From positions 124,001-188,000 of the forward strand of contig NZ_BJOU01000002.1 in NCBI RefSeq assembly GCF_009932435.1: 64,000 bases of DNA. The letters are read 5' to 3'. A program made the translations under genes and the position numbers. The stretch is from Gordonia crocea. GTDB taxonomy: Bacteria > Actinomycetota > Actinomycetes > Mycobacteriales > Mycobacteriaceae. Shown piece by piece: positions 55,307-64,000 of the stretch. The notes under the pieces are model-generated. The model did not search any database, had not been told where the DNA came from, and saw only the letters and a list, made by a program, of their open reading frames with translations. Numbering within the stretch: position 1 is the stretch's first letter; each line of letters starts with the position of its first letter.

Positions 55307-56265
55307 CGCGGGGGCGACGGCGTCCACGCGTGGTATGGGCCGTACGGGACCTGGTGCGGCGGTTGCTGACCGGGAAGCGGCGGTACCGGTACCCCGGGCC
55401 GGGGTGCGACGGCACCGGGCGGTGCGATCGGCCCCGGCGGGATGGACCCCGGCGGGATGGGCCCCGGCGAGATGAGCCTGGATGCCCCGACCGGAGGTGC
55501 CGCGGCCATCCGCGCGGCGTGCGCCTCGTTGAGGGTCACCACCACCTGCCACACCGGAATCCCGATCCCGGTGATTGCGATGAGGAACAGGACCAGAAGG
55601 ATGCCGAACCCGGCGCGGTCGGGCATGACGTTCAGCAATGAGGCCAACGCGATCAAGGCGAAACTGCTGTAAATCTGCATGCCGGTGCACCATGAGGCAA
55701 TACTCACCACGCGCGGCGCCGGCACCAGGGACGCCACCAGGAATCCTAAGACGAGATACAGCGGCCACGTGGCACCGCTGATGACGGCGGAGAGCACGGC
55801 AGTCACCGCATAGACCGCCTGCAGGGTGTGCATCGGCCACCGCTGGTGGACCGTCGCTTGCGGTGGGCGGGACGGCTTGGACCGCTGCCAGCCCCAGGTT
55901 CCGAGCAAGGCGATGCCGGACGCGGGGATCACCACGGCGTAATGGGTGCCCAACTTCTCGTCGGTGATGAAGAGGGGCGCCAACGGGCCGGTCGCGAGAA
56001 CCGCCATCCCGTACCCGACGACGCCGTAGCGCCATCCCCGCAGCCAGCCGGCGGAGCGGGTGGGGATCAGTGAGACGGCCACGAATCCGCCGAGAATGAC
56101 CAGGGTCGGCGTGGGCACCTTGAGTACGCAGGCGACGACCGCGGCAGCGAGGAACAGTGCACGGCAGGTGTTCACGACGACGGAAGGTTTGACGACGGAA
56201 GGTTTGACGACGGAAGGTTTGGCGGCGCTGGGTTCGACGGTGGTGGGTTTGACGACGGCGGACAC
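55303..56265 (-). CDS. Membrane protein with VVKPS repeats and Pro-rich tail
   Basis: A 320-residue protein not matched to a known family. An N-terminal segment (about residues 1-30) has three copies of VVKPS; then about eight to ten hydrophobic segments span residues 35-255 in pairs; the last 60 residues are a Pro/Gly-rich tail (PGPIPPGSIPPG and similar). Both low-complexity ends probably lie in the cytoplasm. GTG 56265 is chosen because TACCGT lies six bases upstream; the longer frame is the shadow of the next gene. Role unknown. Confidence 0.62.
   Translation of the reverse strand: MSAVVKPTTVEPSAAKPSVVKPSVVKPSVVVNTCRALFLAAAVVACVLKVPTPTLVILGGFVAVSLIPTRSAGWLRGWRYGVVGYGMAVLATGPLAPLFITDEKLGTHYAVVIPASGIALLGTWGWQRSKPSRPPQATVHQRWPMHTLQAVYAVTAVLSAVISGATWPLYLVLGFLVASLVPAPRVVSIASWCTGMQIYSSFALIALASLLNVMPDRAGFGILLVLFLIAITGIGIPVWQVVVTLNEAHAARMAAAPPVGASRLISPGPIPPGSIPPGPIAPPGAVAPRPGVPVPPLPGQQPPHQVPYGPYHAWTPSPPR
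56176..56220 (-). repeat. Three perfect 15-bp tandem repeats (VVKPS)
   Basis: GACGACGGAAGGTTT occurs three times in a row on the plus strand at 56176, 56191 and 56206, coding on the minus strand for VVKPS units at the N-terminus of the membrane protein. A diverged fourth unit follows. Confidence 0.9.
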
Positions 56266-56271
56266 GTCGCG

Positions 56272-56277
56272 ACGGTA
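56272..56277 (-). promoter_or_regulatory. Candidate leaderless -10 (TACCGT) for the 56265 gene
   Basis: TACCGT on the minus strand ends six bases before GTG 56265. The divergent gene at 56300 has GAGAAT six bases before its ATG, so two leaderless promoters would sit within 35 bases. Confidence 0.45.
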
Positions 56278-56299
56278 GCAGTAGTGCGAGAATGTCCGA

Positions 56300-57784
56300 A
56301 TGAATGCGAGGGCGGCAATCGAAACCGACGCACAGCACGACGAACAGGCGCGGGCGGCGATCCGCGACGTCGTGGGCCATCCGAGGTTCTGGCTCGCGCC
56401 GGTGGCGGTGGTCATCGCGCTGATGAGCCTGATGGCGGCGGTGTATCTCGGCGCCGTGGTCAACACCCGGGAGAACCTGCACGACTTCCACGTCGCACTG
56501 GTCAACGAGGACGTGGGCGGCCGGGCGACCGCCGACAGCCCCGAGATGAACCTCGGCAAGCAGATCGTCGAGCAGCTGGTGCCCACCACGGCCAAGCAGG
56601 GCATCGTGTTGCAGCCGATGAGCCGGGCCGACGCGATGCGCAAGCTCAGCACGGGCCGGGTGTACGGCGTCATCGCCATCGACTCCAACTTCACCAACCT
56701 GATGCTGGGACTGGCGCGATCGGCGGTTCTGCAGAACCAGCCGGTGCGGCCCAAGATCGACGTGTTGATCCACCGCGGTTCGGGCGCCTTCGCGTCTTCG
56801 ATCACCACGGTGATGGCGCAGTCGATGGACGAGCAGGTCAATGAGCAGGCCGGCAAGCAACTCCTGGAGAACGTCCGGAACGAGTTGGGTCCCGACGCGA
56901 AGCTGAGCGGTGCGACGCAGCTGGCGCTCTCGCAACCGGTGCACATTGCGGTCTCCGAGCCGCAACCCCTGCCCGACGGCGCGGCCAACGGGTTGAGTGC
57001 GTTCTACTTCACCCTGCTGCTCATCCTCGCCGGATTCACCGGCGCGATGATGGTCTCGATCATCGTCGACGGCCAGCTGGGGCAGCTGCCGATCGAGTTC
57101 GGGCCGCTGTTCTTATTGCGCAAGCGCCTGGCGATCTCGCGGTGGGGGACGTTGGCGGCGAAGTGGACGATCATGCTCATCATCGCGGCGGTGCAGGCGG
57201 CACTGTTCATCGCCGTGTGTGCCATGGTGGGGACATCATTGCCCAACGCCTTTCCGTTATGGGCGTTCTCAGTCCTTGTCATCACCGCGGTGGGGGTGAC
57301 CGCGAGCGCGATGATGGCGGTGTTCGGCAACCCCGGGTTGCTGATCAACCTGGTCTTCTTCGTCATCTTGGGATTGCCGTCATCGGGTGGGACGGTGCCG
57401 CTGGAGGCGAGTCCGCGGGTGTTCAGCGCGATCGCGGCGATCGAACCGATGCACCTGGTGTACTACGGGGTCCGGTCGATCCTGTACTTCGACGCCGACC
57501 TGGAATCGGGGTTGGCGCGCTCGGTGATTATGAGCGTGGTGGGCCTGGTGTTCGGCCTGCTGCTCGGGGTTATCGGCACCAAGTACTACGACCGCAAGGG
57601 ATGGTTCCGCCGCCCCAACGCGCTGTCCGTGCCGCCGCGCCTGGCCAAGCTCGTCGACGCGGAGTCCGACGAATCGGTGACCGTCGTCGAGGCCCCGATC
57701 CAATCTGCCGGTGGTCCGCGGCACCTGGCACCGGAGTCCGCGGCGGGGGCCGTGTCACATCCCAACGTCACCCGGCATCGGTGA
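56300..57784 (+). CDS. YhgE/Pip-like ABC-2-type membrane protein (DUF3533-like)
   Basis: A 494-residue membrane protein. One helix near residues 32-53, a large extracytoplasmic domain (about 54-230, with VALVNEDVGG and GRVYGVIAID typical of YhgE/Pip proteins), then five helices from about 232 to 425, and a polar C-terminal tail. YhgE/Pip members are phage-receptor-like or export-linked proteins; some serve type VII secretion. Substrate not known. GAGAAT six bases before ATG 56300 suggests a leaderless start. Confidence 0.75.
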   Translation: MNARAAIETDAQHDEQARAAIRDVVGHPRFWLAPVAVVIALMSLMAAVYLGAVVNTRENLHDFHVALVNEDVGGRATADSPEMNLGKQIVEQLVPTTAKQGIVLQPMSRADAMRKLSTGRVYGVIAIDSNFTNLMLGLARSAVLQNQPVRPKIDVLIHRGSGAFASSITTVMAQSMDEQVNEQAGKQLLENVRNELGPDAKLSGATQLALSQPVHIAVSEPQPLPDGAANGLSAFYFTLLLILAGFTGAMMVSIIVDGQLGQLPIEFGPLFLLRKRLAISRWGTLAAKWTIMLIIAAVQAALFIAVCAMVGTSLPNAFPLWAFSVLVITAVGVTASAMMAVFGNPGLLINLVFFVILGLPSSGGTVPLEASPRVFSAIAAIEPMHLVYYGVRSILYFDADLESGLARSVIMSVVGLVFGLLLGVIGTKYYDRKGWFRRPNALSVPPRLAKLVDAESDESVTVVEAPIQSAGGPRHLAPESAAGAVSHPNVTRHR

Positions 57785-57796
57785 CAGAATGACTCG

Positions 57797-58549
57797 GTGA
57801 GGTTCTACCGTGACGAGGCCGTCGTCCTGCGCCAGCACAAGCTGGGCGAGGCCGACCGCATCATCACGCTGCTGACCCGTCAGCACGGGTTGGTGCGCGC
57901 GGTGGCCAAGGGTGTGCGGCGCACCCGCTCCAAGTTCGGTGCACGACTCGAACCGTTTGCCCACGTCGACGTGTGCCTCTACCCGGGCCGCAACCTCGAC
58001 ACCATCACCCAGGTTCAGAGTATCGACGCGCTCGCCGACGAGATTGTCGCCGACTACGGGCGGTACACGACGGCCTGCGCCGTCCTCGAGACCGCCGAGC
58101 GGTTGGCCGGGGAGGAGCGGGCCCCCGCGCCCGACCTGCACCGGCTGACCGTCGGGGCGCTGCGCGCGCTGGCGGCGCAGACCCGGGACAACCAACTGAT
58201 CCTCGACGCGTTCCTGTTGCGGGCGATGCACTGTGCCGGGTGGATGCCGGCGTTGGAGGTGTGCGCGCGGTGTGCCACGCCCGGGCCGCACCGCGCCTTC
58301 CACGTCGCGGCCGGTGGCGCGGTCTGTGTGCACTGCCGTCCGGCCGGGGCGGCCCTGCCGTCGGTGGGGGTGCTCGACCTGATGGATGCGATGTTCCGCG
58401 GTCAGTGGGAGGCCACCGACGAGTCGAGCGAGTCGCAGCGGCGGCAGGCCAGCGGGCTGATCGCCGCGCATCTGCAGTGGCATCTGGAACGGCAGCTGCG
58501 GACCCTTCCGCTCATCGAGCGCGGCGACCCCCATAGGCTGGCGATGTGA
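57797..58549 (+). CDS. recO: DNA repair protein RecO
   Basis: RecO loads RecA on SSB-covered DNA in the RecFOR pathway. The 250-residue protein starts [26 protein letters not shown] (OB fold) and has the zinc-finger cysteines CARCATP...CVHCRP near residues 155-178. GTG 57797; CAGAAT lies six bases upstream. Its stop overlaps uppS (GTGA). Order era-recO-uppS matches mycobacteria, with the two membrane genes inserted between. Confidence 0.95.
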   Translation: MRFYRDEAVVLRQHKLGEADRIITLLTRQHGLVRAVAKGVRRTRSKFGARLEPFAHVDVCLYPGRNLDTITQVQSIDALADEIVADYGRYTTACAVLETAERLAGEERAPAPDLHRLTVGALRALAAQTRDNQLILDAFLLRAMHCAGWMPALEVCARCATPGPHRAFHVAAGGAVCVHCRPAGAALPSVGVLDLMDAMFRGQWEATDESSESQRRQASGLIAAHLQWHLERQLRTLPLIERGDPHRLAM

Positions 58550-59310
58550 GCCCTGTCCGACCGCCCGATCCGCATCCCTCCGGCGCCCGGCCGCCGGCCA
58601 TCCCCGCCCAGTTCGTCCCGCGCCACGTCGCGCTGGTGATGGACGGCAACGGCCGGTGGGCCACCGAGCGCGGGCTGCCCCGCACCGAGGGGCACAAGCG
58701 CGGTGAGGCCGTCCTGATGGACACCGTCTGCGGCTGTATCGAGCTCGGTGTGACGTGGCTGTCGGCCTACGCCTTCTCCACCGAGAACTGGAGCCGCAGC
58801 CCCGACGAGGTCCGCTTCCTCATGGGCTTCAACCGCGACGTCATCCGTCGTCGTCGTGACGAGATGAACGAGATGGGCGTGCGCGTCCGGTGGGCTGGCC
58901 GCCGACCCCGCTTGTGGCGCAGCGTGATTCGCGAACTCGAGGTCGCCGAGGAGCTGACCAAGGACAACACGGTGATGACGCTGACGATGTGTGTGAACTA
59001 CGGCGGCCGCGCCGAGATCGCCGACGCCGCGCAAAAGATCGCGATGCGCGTCGCCCGCGGCGAGCTCGACCCCAAGCGGGTCAACGAGTCGATGTTCGCC
59101 CGCTACCTCGACGAGCCGGACATGCCCGACGTCGATCTGTTCCTGCGGCCGTCGGGGGAGCAGCGGATCTCCAACTTCCTGCTGTGGCAGTCGGCCTACG
59201 CCGAGATGGTCTACCAGGAGAAGCTGTTCCCCGATTTCGATCGCCGCGACCTGTGGGCGGCGTGCCTGGAGTATGCCCAGCGCGACCGTCGGTTCGGCGG
59301 GGTCAAGTGA
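58546..59310 (+). CDS. uppS: Polyprenyl diphosphate synthase, cis (UppS/decaprenyl type)
   Basis: A 254-residue Z-type prenyltransferase making the long-chain polyprenyl diphosphate used as cell-wall lipid carrier. Motifs: [20 protein letters not shown] (catalytic Asp), [21 protein letters not shown], and the C-terminal [24 protein letters not shown]. Mycobacterial Rv2361c makes decaprenyl diphosphate; chain length here is inferred. GTG 58546 overlaps recO; the stop overlaps the next gene, so the three form a coupled unit. Confidence 0.95.
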   Translation: MSPVRPPDPHPSGARPPAIPAQFVPRHVALVMDGNGRWATERGLPRTEGHKRGEAVLMDTVCGCIELGVTWLSAYAFSTENWSRSPDEVRFLMGFNRDVIRRRRDEMNEMGVRVRWAGRRPRLWRSVIRELEVAEELTKDNTVMTLTMCVNYGGRAEIADAAQKIAMRVARGELDPKRVNESMFARYLDEPDMPDVDLFLRPSGEQRISNFLLWQSAYAEMVYQEKLFPDFDRRDLWAACLEYAQRDRRFGGVK

Positions 59311-59690
59311 GCGAGGTCGCCCGGATCGCGGGCCTGGTCGCAGCGCTGGGGTCGGTGGAGGAGTCCGACGCGGATTCGGTGCTGGTGCACATCGGCACGA
59401 CCCGGGCGTCGATCCGCGTGCTCGAGTTGGCCGACGACCTGGACGTCGTCTCGGTCACCCAACTCGTCGCGCGTGCCGTCACCAACGACGAGCGCCTGCG
59501 CGACCTGCTGGAGGAGCGCGGTGCCGCGCTGAGTTTCGGGTCGCTGCGCCGGTCGTCGCCGCACGAGCGCCACACCGACGTGCTGTTGTCCTACGCCTTC
59601 CCGCTGGGCGAGTTGGCGGACGTTCCGCTGCTGACCGTGCTGCACCTGGTCCTGGCGGGCGGGTCGTCGTTGGCCGAGGATCTGGCCTGA
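59307..59690 (+). CDS. Conserved actinobacterial protein of unknown function (Rv2360c-type)
   Basis: A 127-residue protein starting at GTG 59307 inside the uppS stop. It has alternating hydrophobic strands and acidic helices, with [39 protein letters not shown] and no cysteine, signal peptide or membrane segment. A gene in the same position in mycobacteria is also uncharacterised. Coupling to uppS suggests a cell-envelope link, but nothing in the sequence shows this. Confidence 0.65.
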   Translation: MSEVARIAGLVAALGSVEESDADSVLVHIGTTRASIRVLELADDLDVVSVTQLVARAVTNDERLRDLLEERGAALSFGSLRRSSPHERHTDVLLSYAFPLGELADVPLLTVLHLVLAGGSSLAEDLA

Positions 59691-59718
59691 GTCCTGCCGC
59701 GCGTCACTCGGCGGCGGA

Positions 59719-60129
59719 TCAGCGGTTCTGGCAGGCCGCGCACACGCCGAAGATCTCGACGGTGTGGCTGATGTCGGCGAACTTGTGCGACTTGGCGACT
59801 TTCGACGCCCAGGTCTCCACCTCGTCGGCCTGGATCTCCACGGTCTTGCCGCACGAGCGGCACACCAGGTGGTGGTGGTGCGAGGTGGAACAGTGCCGGT
59901 AGCGCATCTCGCCGGAGCCGTCCCACAGGACGTCGACGAGTCCGGTCTGCGCCAGCGCCTGCAGGTTGCGGTAGACGGTGGTGAGCCCGATCGACTTGCC
60001 GTTGGCGAGGAGTTCGTCGTGGATCTGTTGGGCCGAACGGAAGTCCTCGGTGCCCGCCAGGGTGGCGGCGATGGCCTCGCGCTGCCGGGTGGTGCGCTGG
60101 CCGGTGAGGGGCTTGGTCGCCTCGGTCAC
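59719..60129 (-). CDS. zur: Fur-family zinc uptake regulator Zur
   Basis: A 136-residue Fur-family repressor. Winged helix in RTTRQREAIAATLAGTEDFRSAQQIHDELL...GLTTVYRNLQAL; zinc sites include HHHHLVCRSCGKTVEI and the C-terminal CAACQ pair. In mycobacteria the same gene (furB) is Zur and is cotranscribed behind smtB, as here: GTG 60129 overlaps the smtB stop. It should repress zinc-uptake and alternative ribosomal protein genes when zinc is plentiful. Confidence 0.92.
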   Translation of the reverse strand: MTEATKPLTGQRTTRQREAIAATLAGTEDFRSAQQIHDELLANGKSIGLTTVYRNLQALAQTGLVDVLWDGSGEMRYRHCSTSHHHHLVCRSCGKTVEIQADEVETWASKVAKSHKFADISHTVEIFGVCAACQNR

Positions 60130-60479
60130 GGTGCCGTCGCGGTGATCGGGCGCTGCTCGACCGGTTCGCAGGCATGCACGATCGCGTCGGTCACGATGTG
60201 GGTCACGTGGTCGTCGACCAGGGCGTATTCGACTTCGCGGCCCCGGCGTCGGCCGTCGACGAGGCCCATGTCGCGCAACACCCGCAAATGCTGGCTGACC
60301 TGGGGCTGGTTCAGACCGAGTTCGTCGACGAGCTGGTGGACGCAGCGCGGTGCCGTCGACAGCAGCATGACGATGGCGATCCGGGCGGGGGCGGCCAGGG
60401 CGCGGAGCAGATCACTGGCGGCCTCGAGGGCGGCCGGATCGGTCCGGACGTCGACGGCAGAAGGCGAGGGGCTGGTCAC
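60126..60479 (-). CDS. smtB: ArsR/SmtB-family zinc-responsive regulator
   Basis: A 117-residue ArsR-type repressor: LLRALAAPARIAIVMLL, the recognition helix NQPQVSQHLRVLRDMGLVDGRR and a C-terminal DDHVTHIVTDAIVHACEP helix with the Asp/His set of SmtB-type alpha-5 metal sites. In mycobacteria SmtB releases DNA with zinc and controls zur. GTG 60479 has AAAGGAG seven bases upstream; the longer frame is not needed. Confidence 0.9.
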   Translation of the reverse strand: MTSPSPSAVDVRTDPAALEAASDLLRALAAPARIAIVMLLSTAPRCVHQLVDELGLNQPQVSQHLRVLRDMGLVDGRRRGREVEYALVDDHVTHIVTDAIVHACEPVEQRPITATAP

Positions 60480-60510
60480 GCGATGCTCCTTTGGGGATGC
60501 GACACCCACA

Positions 60511-60535
60511 GCTTATCGGAATCAGTTTTCATTTG
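60511..60535 (-). promoter_or_regulatory. AT-rich candidate operator/promoter upstream of smtB
   Basis: The AT-rich stretch with TGAAAACTGATTCC on the minus strand is an imperfect palindrome (TGAAAAC/GATTCC) about 45 bases upstream of smtB. It overlaps the end of the AraC gene. It may be the SmtB or Zur site; the match to known boxes is by eye only. Confidence 0.3.
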
Positions 60536-61322
60536 GCGTGTGAGATGCACGCCGATAGGAACTCGGGGTGAAGCCGAGGACCGCGTGGAAGTCGTTGGTC
60601 AGGTGTGCGTGGTCGCTGTAGCCGAGGTCGGCGGCGATGGCCGACAGGTCGACAGCGGGGTCGTCCCGGATCTGCTGGGCGGCCTCCTGCAGACGGCGCC
60701 GGCGGATGATCGCCGCCGGCGAGAGCCCGACGTAGCGGCGGGCCAGCCGCTGCAGGGTCCGTGGTGAGGCGGCCAACGCGGCGGCGGCATCGTCGAGTCG
60801 GGTGACCGTTGAATCGGTCATCAACAGGCGGACCATCGCGTTGGCGAGCAGGGCGTCCGCGGACGGCGCGCCCACGCGGTTCGCGAGCCAATCGGTGAAC
60901 GCCTCGACGGCCCGGGCGTGGCGCTGCCCGGCGGGGCCGCCGGTCATCGCCGTGCACACGGTCTGTGCCAGCTGCGGAGCCTCGAACGATGTGTATCCGT
61001 CGACGAGTCCACCGGGACCTGCGGTCAGGGCACCGACTGCGGCCGGCCGTAACAACGCGCCGACCGCCCAGCCCGAACCGGACAGGTCTCGGTACGACAG
61101 TCGGGTCGTCGGGCCGGAGAGCCCGCAGCCGTCCGGTTCGACGACCAGGTTCGACGCGGGATAGGCCACGATGTCCTGGCGCGAGGTGCGCCCGGCGGGG
61201 ATATCCCACTCGGGTATCCAGAACCAATCGACCAGGTCGGCCGCGCGGGCCGGCGGATCCAACCGGGTCAGCGCGGGAAGCTTGGTCGGATACAGGATCC
61301 CGCGGGAGCGATCGACCGCCAT
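60522..61322 (-). CDS. AraC-family regulator
   Basis: A 266-residue AraC regulator with an N-terminal effector-like domain (residues 1-150, DUF6597-like WFWIPEWDIPAG start) and a C-terminal pair of helix-turn-helix units (DDAAAALAASPRTLQRLARRYVGLSPAAIIRRRRLQEA, then DLSAIAADLGYSDHAHLTNDFHAVLGFTPSSYRR). ATG 61322 is preceded by TATGCT with a six-base spacer, a leaderless start. It is divergent from the VOC gene at 61400 and probably controls it. Confidence 0.85.
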   Translation of the reverse strand: MAVDRSRGILYPTKLPALTRLDPPARAADLVDWFWIPEWDIPAGRTSRQDIVAYPASNLVVEPDGCGLSGPTTRLSYRDLSGSGWAVGALLRPAAVGALTAGPGGLVDGYTSFEAPQLAQTVCTAMTGGPAGQRHARAVEAFTDWLANRVGAPSADALLANAMVRLLMTDSTVTRLDDAAAALAASPRTLQRLARRYVGLSPAAIIRRRRLQEAAQQIRDDPAVDLSAIAADLGYSDHAHLTNDFHAVLGFTPSSYRRASHTPNEN

Positions 61323-61328
61323 GGGGCC

Positions 61329-61334
61329 AGCATA
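61329..61334 (-). promoter_or_regulatory. Candidate leaderless -10 (TATGCT) for the 61322 AraC gene
   Basis: TATGCT on the minus strand ends six bases before ATG 61322. With the TAGCGT at 61387 this makes a short divergent promoter region of 77 bases. Confidence 0.5.
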
Positions 61335-61386
61335 GGCCCATCCGGACCTGTCGCGAATCTCCAAGAACGGTGCCGGGGCCGGCTCG

Positions 61387-61392
61387 TAGCGT
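61387..61392 (+). promoter_or_regulatory. Candidate leaderless -10 (TAGCGT) for the 61400 VOC gene
   Basis: TAGCGT ends seven bases before ATG 61400. Confidence 0.45.
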
Positions 61393-61399
61393 CGACGAC

Positions 61400-61903
61400 A
61401 TGACCGAAACAATCACCGCGGCGAATGGCCGCCACACCACCGACGGCACACCCCACGGCGCCACCTCGATCACCCCGTTCCTGGCGATCCGGGGCGCCAA
61501 GGCGGCAATCGAGTTCTACCGGGAGGTTTTCGGCGCCAGCGTCCTGGGCGTCACCGAGGTCGACGGCCTCGTCGGCCACGCCGAACTGGACTTCGGCAAC
61601 GGGCGCCTCCAGTTGGGGGAGCCGGCGCCCGACTACCACCTGGTGGATGCGCCGGCCGGGGAGGACGACTGCTACTCGCTGGGCTTCTACTGCCCCGACG
61701 TCGACGAGCTCACCGCACGGGCACAGGCCGCGGGGGCGGCGGTGCGCGAGGCCCCGAGCACCTTCGTCTCCGGCGACCGGTTCTCCTCGATCCGCGACCC
61801 GTTCGGCGTGCGGTGGTCGATCATGACCCGCGTCGAAGACCTCTCGCCGGAGGAAAGCGACGCGCGCGTCGCGGAGTGGGCCGCGTCGTTGGGCGAGCGC
61901 TGA
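61400..61903 (+). CDS. VOC/glyoxalase-like protein (PhnB type)
   Basis: A 167-residue single VOC domain of the PhnB-like group: SITPFLAIRGAKAAIEFYREVFGASVLGV at the start and DRFSSIRDPFGVRWSIMTR near the end, with the GHAELDFGNGRLQLGEP middle strand. The PhnB group often lacks activity assignments. The C-terminal 20 residues (VEDLSPEESDARVAEW) are the usual PhnB end. Divergent from the AraC gene, its likely regulator. Substrate unknown. Confidence 0.83.
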   Translation: MTETITAANGRHTTDGTPHGATSITPFLAIRGAKAAIEFYREVFGASVLGVTEVDGLVGHAELDFGNGRLQLGEPAPDYHLVDAPAGEDDCYSLGFYCPDVDELTARAQAAGAAVREAPSTFVSGDRFSSIRDPFGVRWSIMTRVEDLSPEESDARVAEWAASLGER

Positions 61904-61999
61904 GGCGGGGGCGGCGGGCCGCACCCACCTGCAGCGACTAGGCTGGGAGGTTGATCCCGATCACCCTGTCCAGCCGTCCGAGTGGGAGAACCGAAACCC

Positions 62000-63391
62000 G
62001 TGGCCGTCCAGTCCAAAGTCGATGCTGTCGTCAACCTCGCCAAGCGGCGGGGCCTGGTGTTTCCGTGTGGTGAGATCTACGGCGGCACCCGCTCGGCCTG
62101 GGACTACGGTCCGCTCGGGGTCGAGCTGAAGGAGAACATCAAGCGCCAGTGGTGGCGGTCGATGGTGACCAGCCGCGACGACGTCGTCGGCCTGGACTCC
62201 TCGGTCATCCTGCCGCGGCAGGTGTGGGTGGCCTCCGGCCACGTCGCCGTGTTCAACGACCCGCTGGTCGAGTGTCTGAACTGCCACAAGCGCCACCGCC
62301 AGGACCACCTGCAGGAGGCGTACGCGGAGAAGAAGGGCCTCGACGACCCGGACGCGGTCGCCATGACCGAGATCGTCTGCCCGGACTGCGGCACCAAGGG
62401 CAAGTGGACTGAGCCGCGCGACTTCAACATGATGCTCAAGACCTTCCTGGGCCCGGTCGAGACCGAGGAGGGCCTGCACTACCTCCGGCCGGAAACCGCA
62501 CAGGGCATCTTCGTGAACTTCAAGAACGTGCTCACGACGTCGCGGAAGAAGCCGCCGTTCGGCATCGCCCAGATCGGCAAGAGCTTCCGCAACGAGATCA
62601 CCCCGGGCAACTTCATCTTCCGCACCCGCGAGTTCGAGCAGATGGAGATGGAGTTCTTCGTCAAGCCCGGCGAGGACGAGAAGTGGCACGAGTACTGGAT
62701 CGAAGAACGCCTCAACTGGTACGTCAACCTGGGCATCGAGCGCGATAACCTGCGGCTGTTCGAGCATCCGCTGGAGAAGCTGTCGCACTACTCCAAGGGC
62801 ACCACCGACGTCGAGTACAAGTTCGGTTTCGCCGGCAGCCCGTGGGGTGAGCTGGAGGGCATTGCCAACCGCACCGACTTCGACCTGTCGACGCACACCG
62901 AGCACTCCGGCGAGAAGTTGGAGTACTTCGAGCAGGCCAGCGGCGAGCGCTACACGCCGTACGTGATCGAACCCGCAGCTGGTCTGGGCCGCAGCCTGAT
63001 GGCCTTCCTCTGCGACGCGTACACCGAGGAGGAGGTGCCGAACGCCAAGGGCGGCACCGATTCCCGGACCGTGCTCAAGCTGGATCGGCGCTTGGCCCCG
63101 GTCAAGGCCGCGGTGCTGCCGCTCTCACGCAACGAGGCGCTGTCGCCGAAGGCCCGCGATTTGGCCGCCGAACTGCGCCAGCACTGGAACATCGAGTTCG
63201 ACGACGCACAGGGCATCGGCAAGCGCTACCGCCGCCAGGACGAGATCGGCACTCCGTTCTGCATCACCGTCGACTTCGACACCCTCGACGACCAGGCCGT
63301 CACCATTCGCGAGCGCGACACCATGTCGCAGGAGCGCATCGCGTTGGACAAGGTCGTGGAATACCTCGGCGGAAAGCTCGTCGGCGCGTAG
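62000..63391 (+). CDS. glyS: Glycyl-tRNA synthetase (alpha2 type)
   Basis: A 463-residue class II synthetase of the single-chain dimeric type (GlyQS) charging tRNA-Gly. Class II motif 1 region begins [21 protein letters not shown]; an inserted zinc domain has [12 protein letters not shown] and [10 protein letters not shown]; motif 2 is [33 protein letters not shown]; motif 3 [17 protein letters not shown] 62000 gives the length of the M. tuberculosis enzyme (from memory) and has GGGAG upstream; GTG 61982 is an alternative. The TAGGCT at about 61938 may be its promoter. Confidence 0.95.
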   Translation: MAVQSKVDAVVNLAKRRGLVFPCGEIYGGTRSAWDYGPLGVELKENIKRQWWRSMVTSRDDVVGLDSSVILPRQVWVASGHVAVFNDPLVECLNCHKRHRQDHLQEAYAEKKGLDDPDAVAMTEIVCPDCGTKGKWTEPRDFNMMLKTFLGPVETEEGLHYLRPETAQGIFVNFKNVLTTSRKKPPFGIAQIGKSFRNEITPGNFIFRTREFEQMEMEFFVKPGEDEKWHEYWIEERLNWYVNLGIERDNLRLFEHPLEKLSHYSKGTTDVEYKFGFAGSPWGELEGIANRTDFDLSTHTEHSGEKLEYFEQASGERYTPYVIEPAAGLGRSLMAFLCDAYTEEEVPNAKGGTDSRTVLKLDRRLAPVKAAVLPLSRNEALSPKARDLAAELRQHWNIEFDDAQGIGKRYRRQDEIGTPFCITVDFDTLDDQAVTIRERDTMSQERIALDKVVEYLGGKLVGA

Positions 63392-63402
63392 ATCCTGCTG
63401 AG

Positions 63403-63440
63403 AATGTTCCCCCGGTGACCCACCGGGGGAACATTTCCCT
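63403..63440 (+). terminator. Strong terminator hairpin after glyS
   Basis: AATGTTCCCCCGGT (63403-63416) pairs perfectly with ACCGGGGGAACATT (63422-63435) over a five-base loop, followed by TCCCTTT. A 14-bp perfect stem at this distance from the stop is a clear terminator. Confidence 0.85.
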
Positions 63441-63483
63441 TTGATGGTCGTCAGGGGAACGATGTCAGCAGCACAATGGGGGC

Positions 63484-63987
63484 ATGCCCACGATTACCGT
63501 CCTCCGCGACGACATCACCCGGGTCGAGGCGGACGCCGTGGTGAATGCGGCCAACTCGAGGATGCGCGGTGGGGGTGGCGTCGACGGGGCCATCCACCGT
63601 GCGGGCGGGCCCGCCATCCTCGAGGACTGCATCCGCCGGTTCCCCGACGGTCTGGCCACCGGCGATGCCGGGTGGACCACCGGTGGTGATCTGCCGGCGC
63701 GCTGGGTGATCCACACGGTCGGGCCCAACTATGCCGCCGGTCAGCGGGACCGCCGTCTGCTGGTGTCCTGCTATCAGCGCTCCCTGGCCGTGGCCGACGA
63801 GCTCGGGGTGCGAACCGTGGCGTTTCCGCTGATCAGCGCGGGCATCTACGGATGGCCCCTCGACGATGCCGTCGCCGTTGCCGTGGACACCGTCGCGGCC
63901 GCCGACACCGTGGTGGAAGCGGCGGTGTTCGTCGCGTTCGGCAGCGACATCCACGATCTCCTGTCAGAGCGGGTATCGCGGATCTGA
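63484..63987 (+). CDS. Macrodomain protein (O-acetyl-ADP-ribose deacetylase-like)
   Basis: A 167-residue single macrodomain that binds ADP-ribose: ADAVVNAANSRMRGGGGVDGAIHRAGG carries the Asn and Asp of the ADP-ribose site and the GGGGVDGAI loop; GDLPARWVIHTVGPNY and LISAGIYGWP complete the MacroD-type signature. It probably removes O-acetyl-ADP-ribose or mono-ADP-ribose. ATG 63484 has CACAAT six bases upstream. No ADP-ribosyltransferase or toxin partner is next to it in the window; what follows 64000 is unseen. Confidence 0.92.
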   Translation: MPTITVLRDDITRVEADAVVNAANSRMRGGGGVDGAIHRAGGPAILEDCIRRFPDGLATGDAGWTTGGDLPARWVIHTVGPNYAAGQRDRRLLVSCYQRSLAVADELGVRTVAFPLISAGIYGWPLDDAVAVAVDTVAAADTVVEAAVFVAFGSDIHDLLSERVSRI

Positions 63988-64000
63988 GCGAGCCCGGAGT

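Overview
The window is very GC-rich DNA, almost fully coding, from an actinobacterium of the Mycobacteriales. The best guess is Gordonia or a close relative. Gene order supports this: blocks match, from memory, the M. tuberculosis neighbourhoods Rv2972c-Rv2977c (thiL, ung, DAK/FakA protein, recG, DUF1524 protein) and Rv2427c-Rv2357c (proA ... nadD, rsfS, gpgP, octT, degV, comEA, comEC, holA, rpsT, lepA, sulfate ABC transporter, cysH/sulfite reductase, hemW, hrcA, dnaJ, rsmE, phoH, ybeY, CBS protein, era, recO, uppS, zur, smtB, glyS). The genus call is inference. Many genes have a TAnnnT hexamer 6-8 nt before the start codon, the signature of leaderless transcription common in this order.

Layout. 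1-7.8 kb: end of thiL, gamma-carbonic-anhydrase-like protein, ung, a crotonase, rpmB with terminator, FakA-like kinase, recG and a secreted DUF1524 nuclease. 7.9-22.8 kb: proA, a MoxR/VWA pair, nadD, a permease with an unusual C-terminal domain, rsfS, gpgP, an octT-like SGNH enzyme, degV, then a small AraC/VOC/DUF1801 cassette inserted before comEA-comEC-holA. 22.8-28.1 kb is the accessory region: a DUF222/HNH endonuclease of the 13E12 type, two 88-bp direct repeats around decayed DNA, rpsT, a sulfotransferase, an orphan MazF-like toxin, a secreted DUF4189 protein and a hydrolase. 28.2-34 kb: lepA, an M3 peptidase, an AAA ATPase and two tiny membrane proteins.

34-45.5 kb is a sulfur-assimilation locus. 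A sulfate ABC transporter (subI-cysT-cysW-cysA) points right. A convergent operon reads sir-cysH-cysD-cysN-sirohydrochlorin chelatase and covers sulfate activation, APS reduction, sulfite reduction and siroheme supply. A short cysteine-containing leader peptide (RRHIDL type) precedes sir, with arms for two mutually exclusive RNA structures. A CoA ligase sits between the two operons.

45.6-64 kb is mostly housekeeping: hemW, hrcA-dnaJ-rsmE, phoH-ybeY-CNNM/CBS-cytidine-deaminase-like-era, an undefined membrane protein, a YhgE/Pip-like membrane protein, recO-uppS, zur/smtB, an AraC/VOC divergent pair, glyQS with a strong terminator, and a macrodomain protein. I see no tRNA, rRNA, CRISPR array, intact insertion sequence or replication origin.
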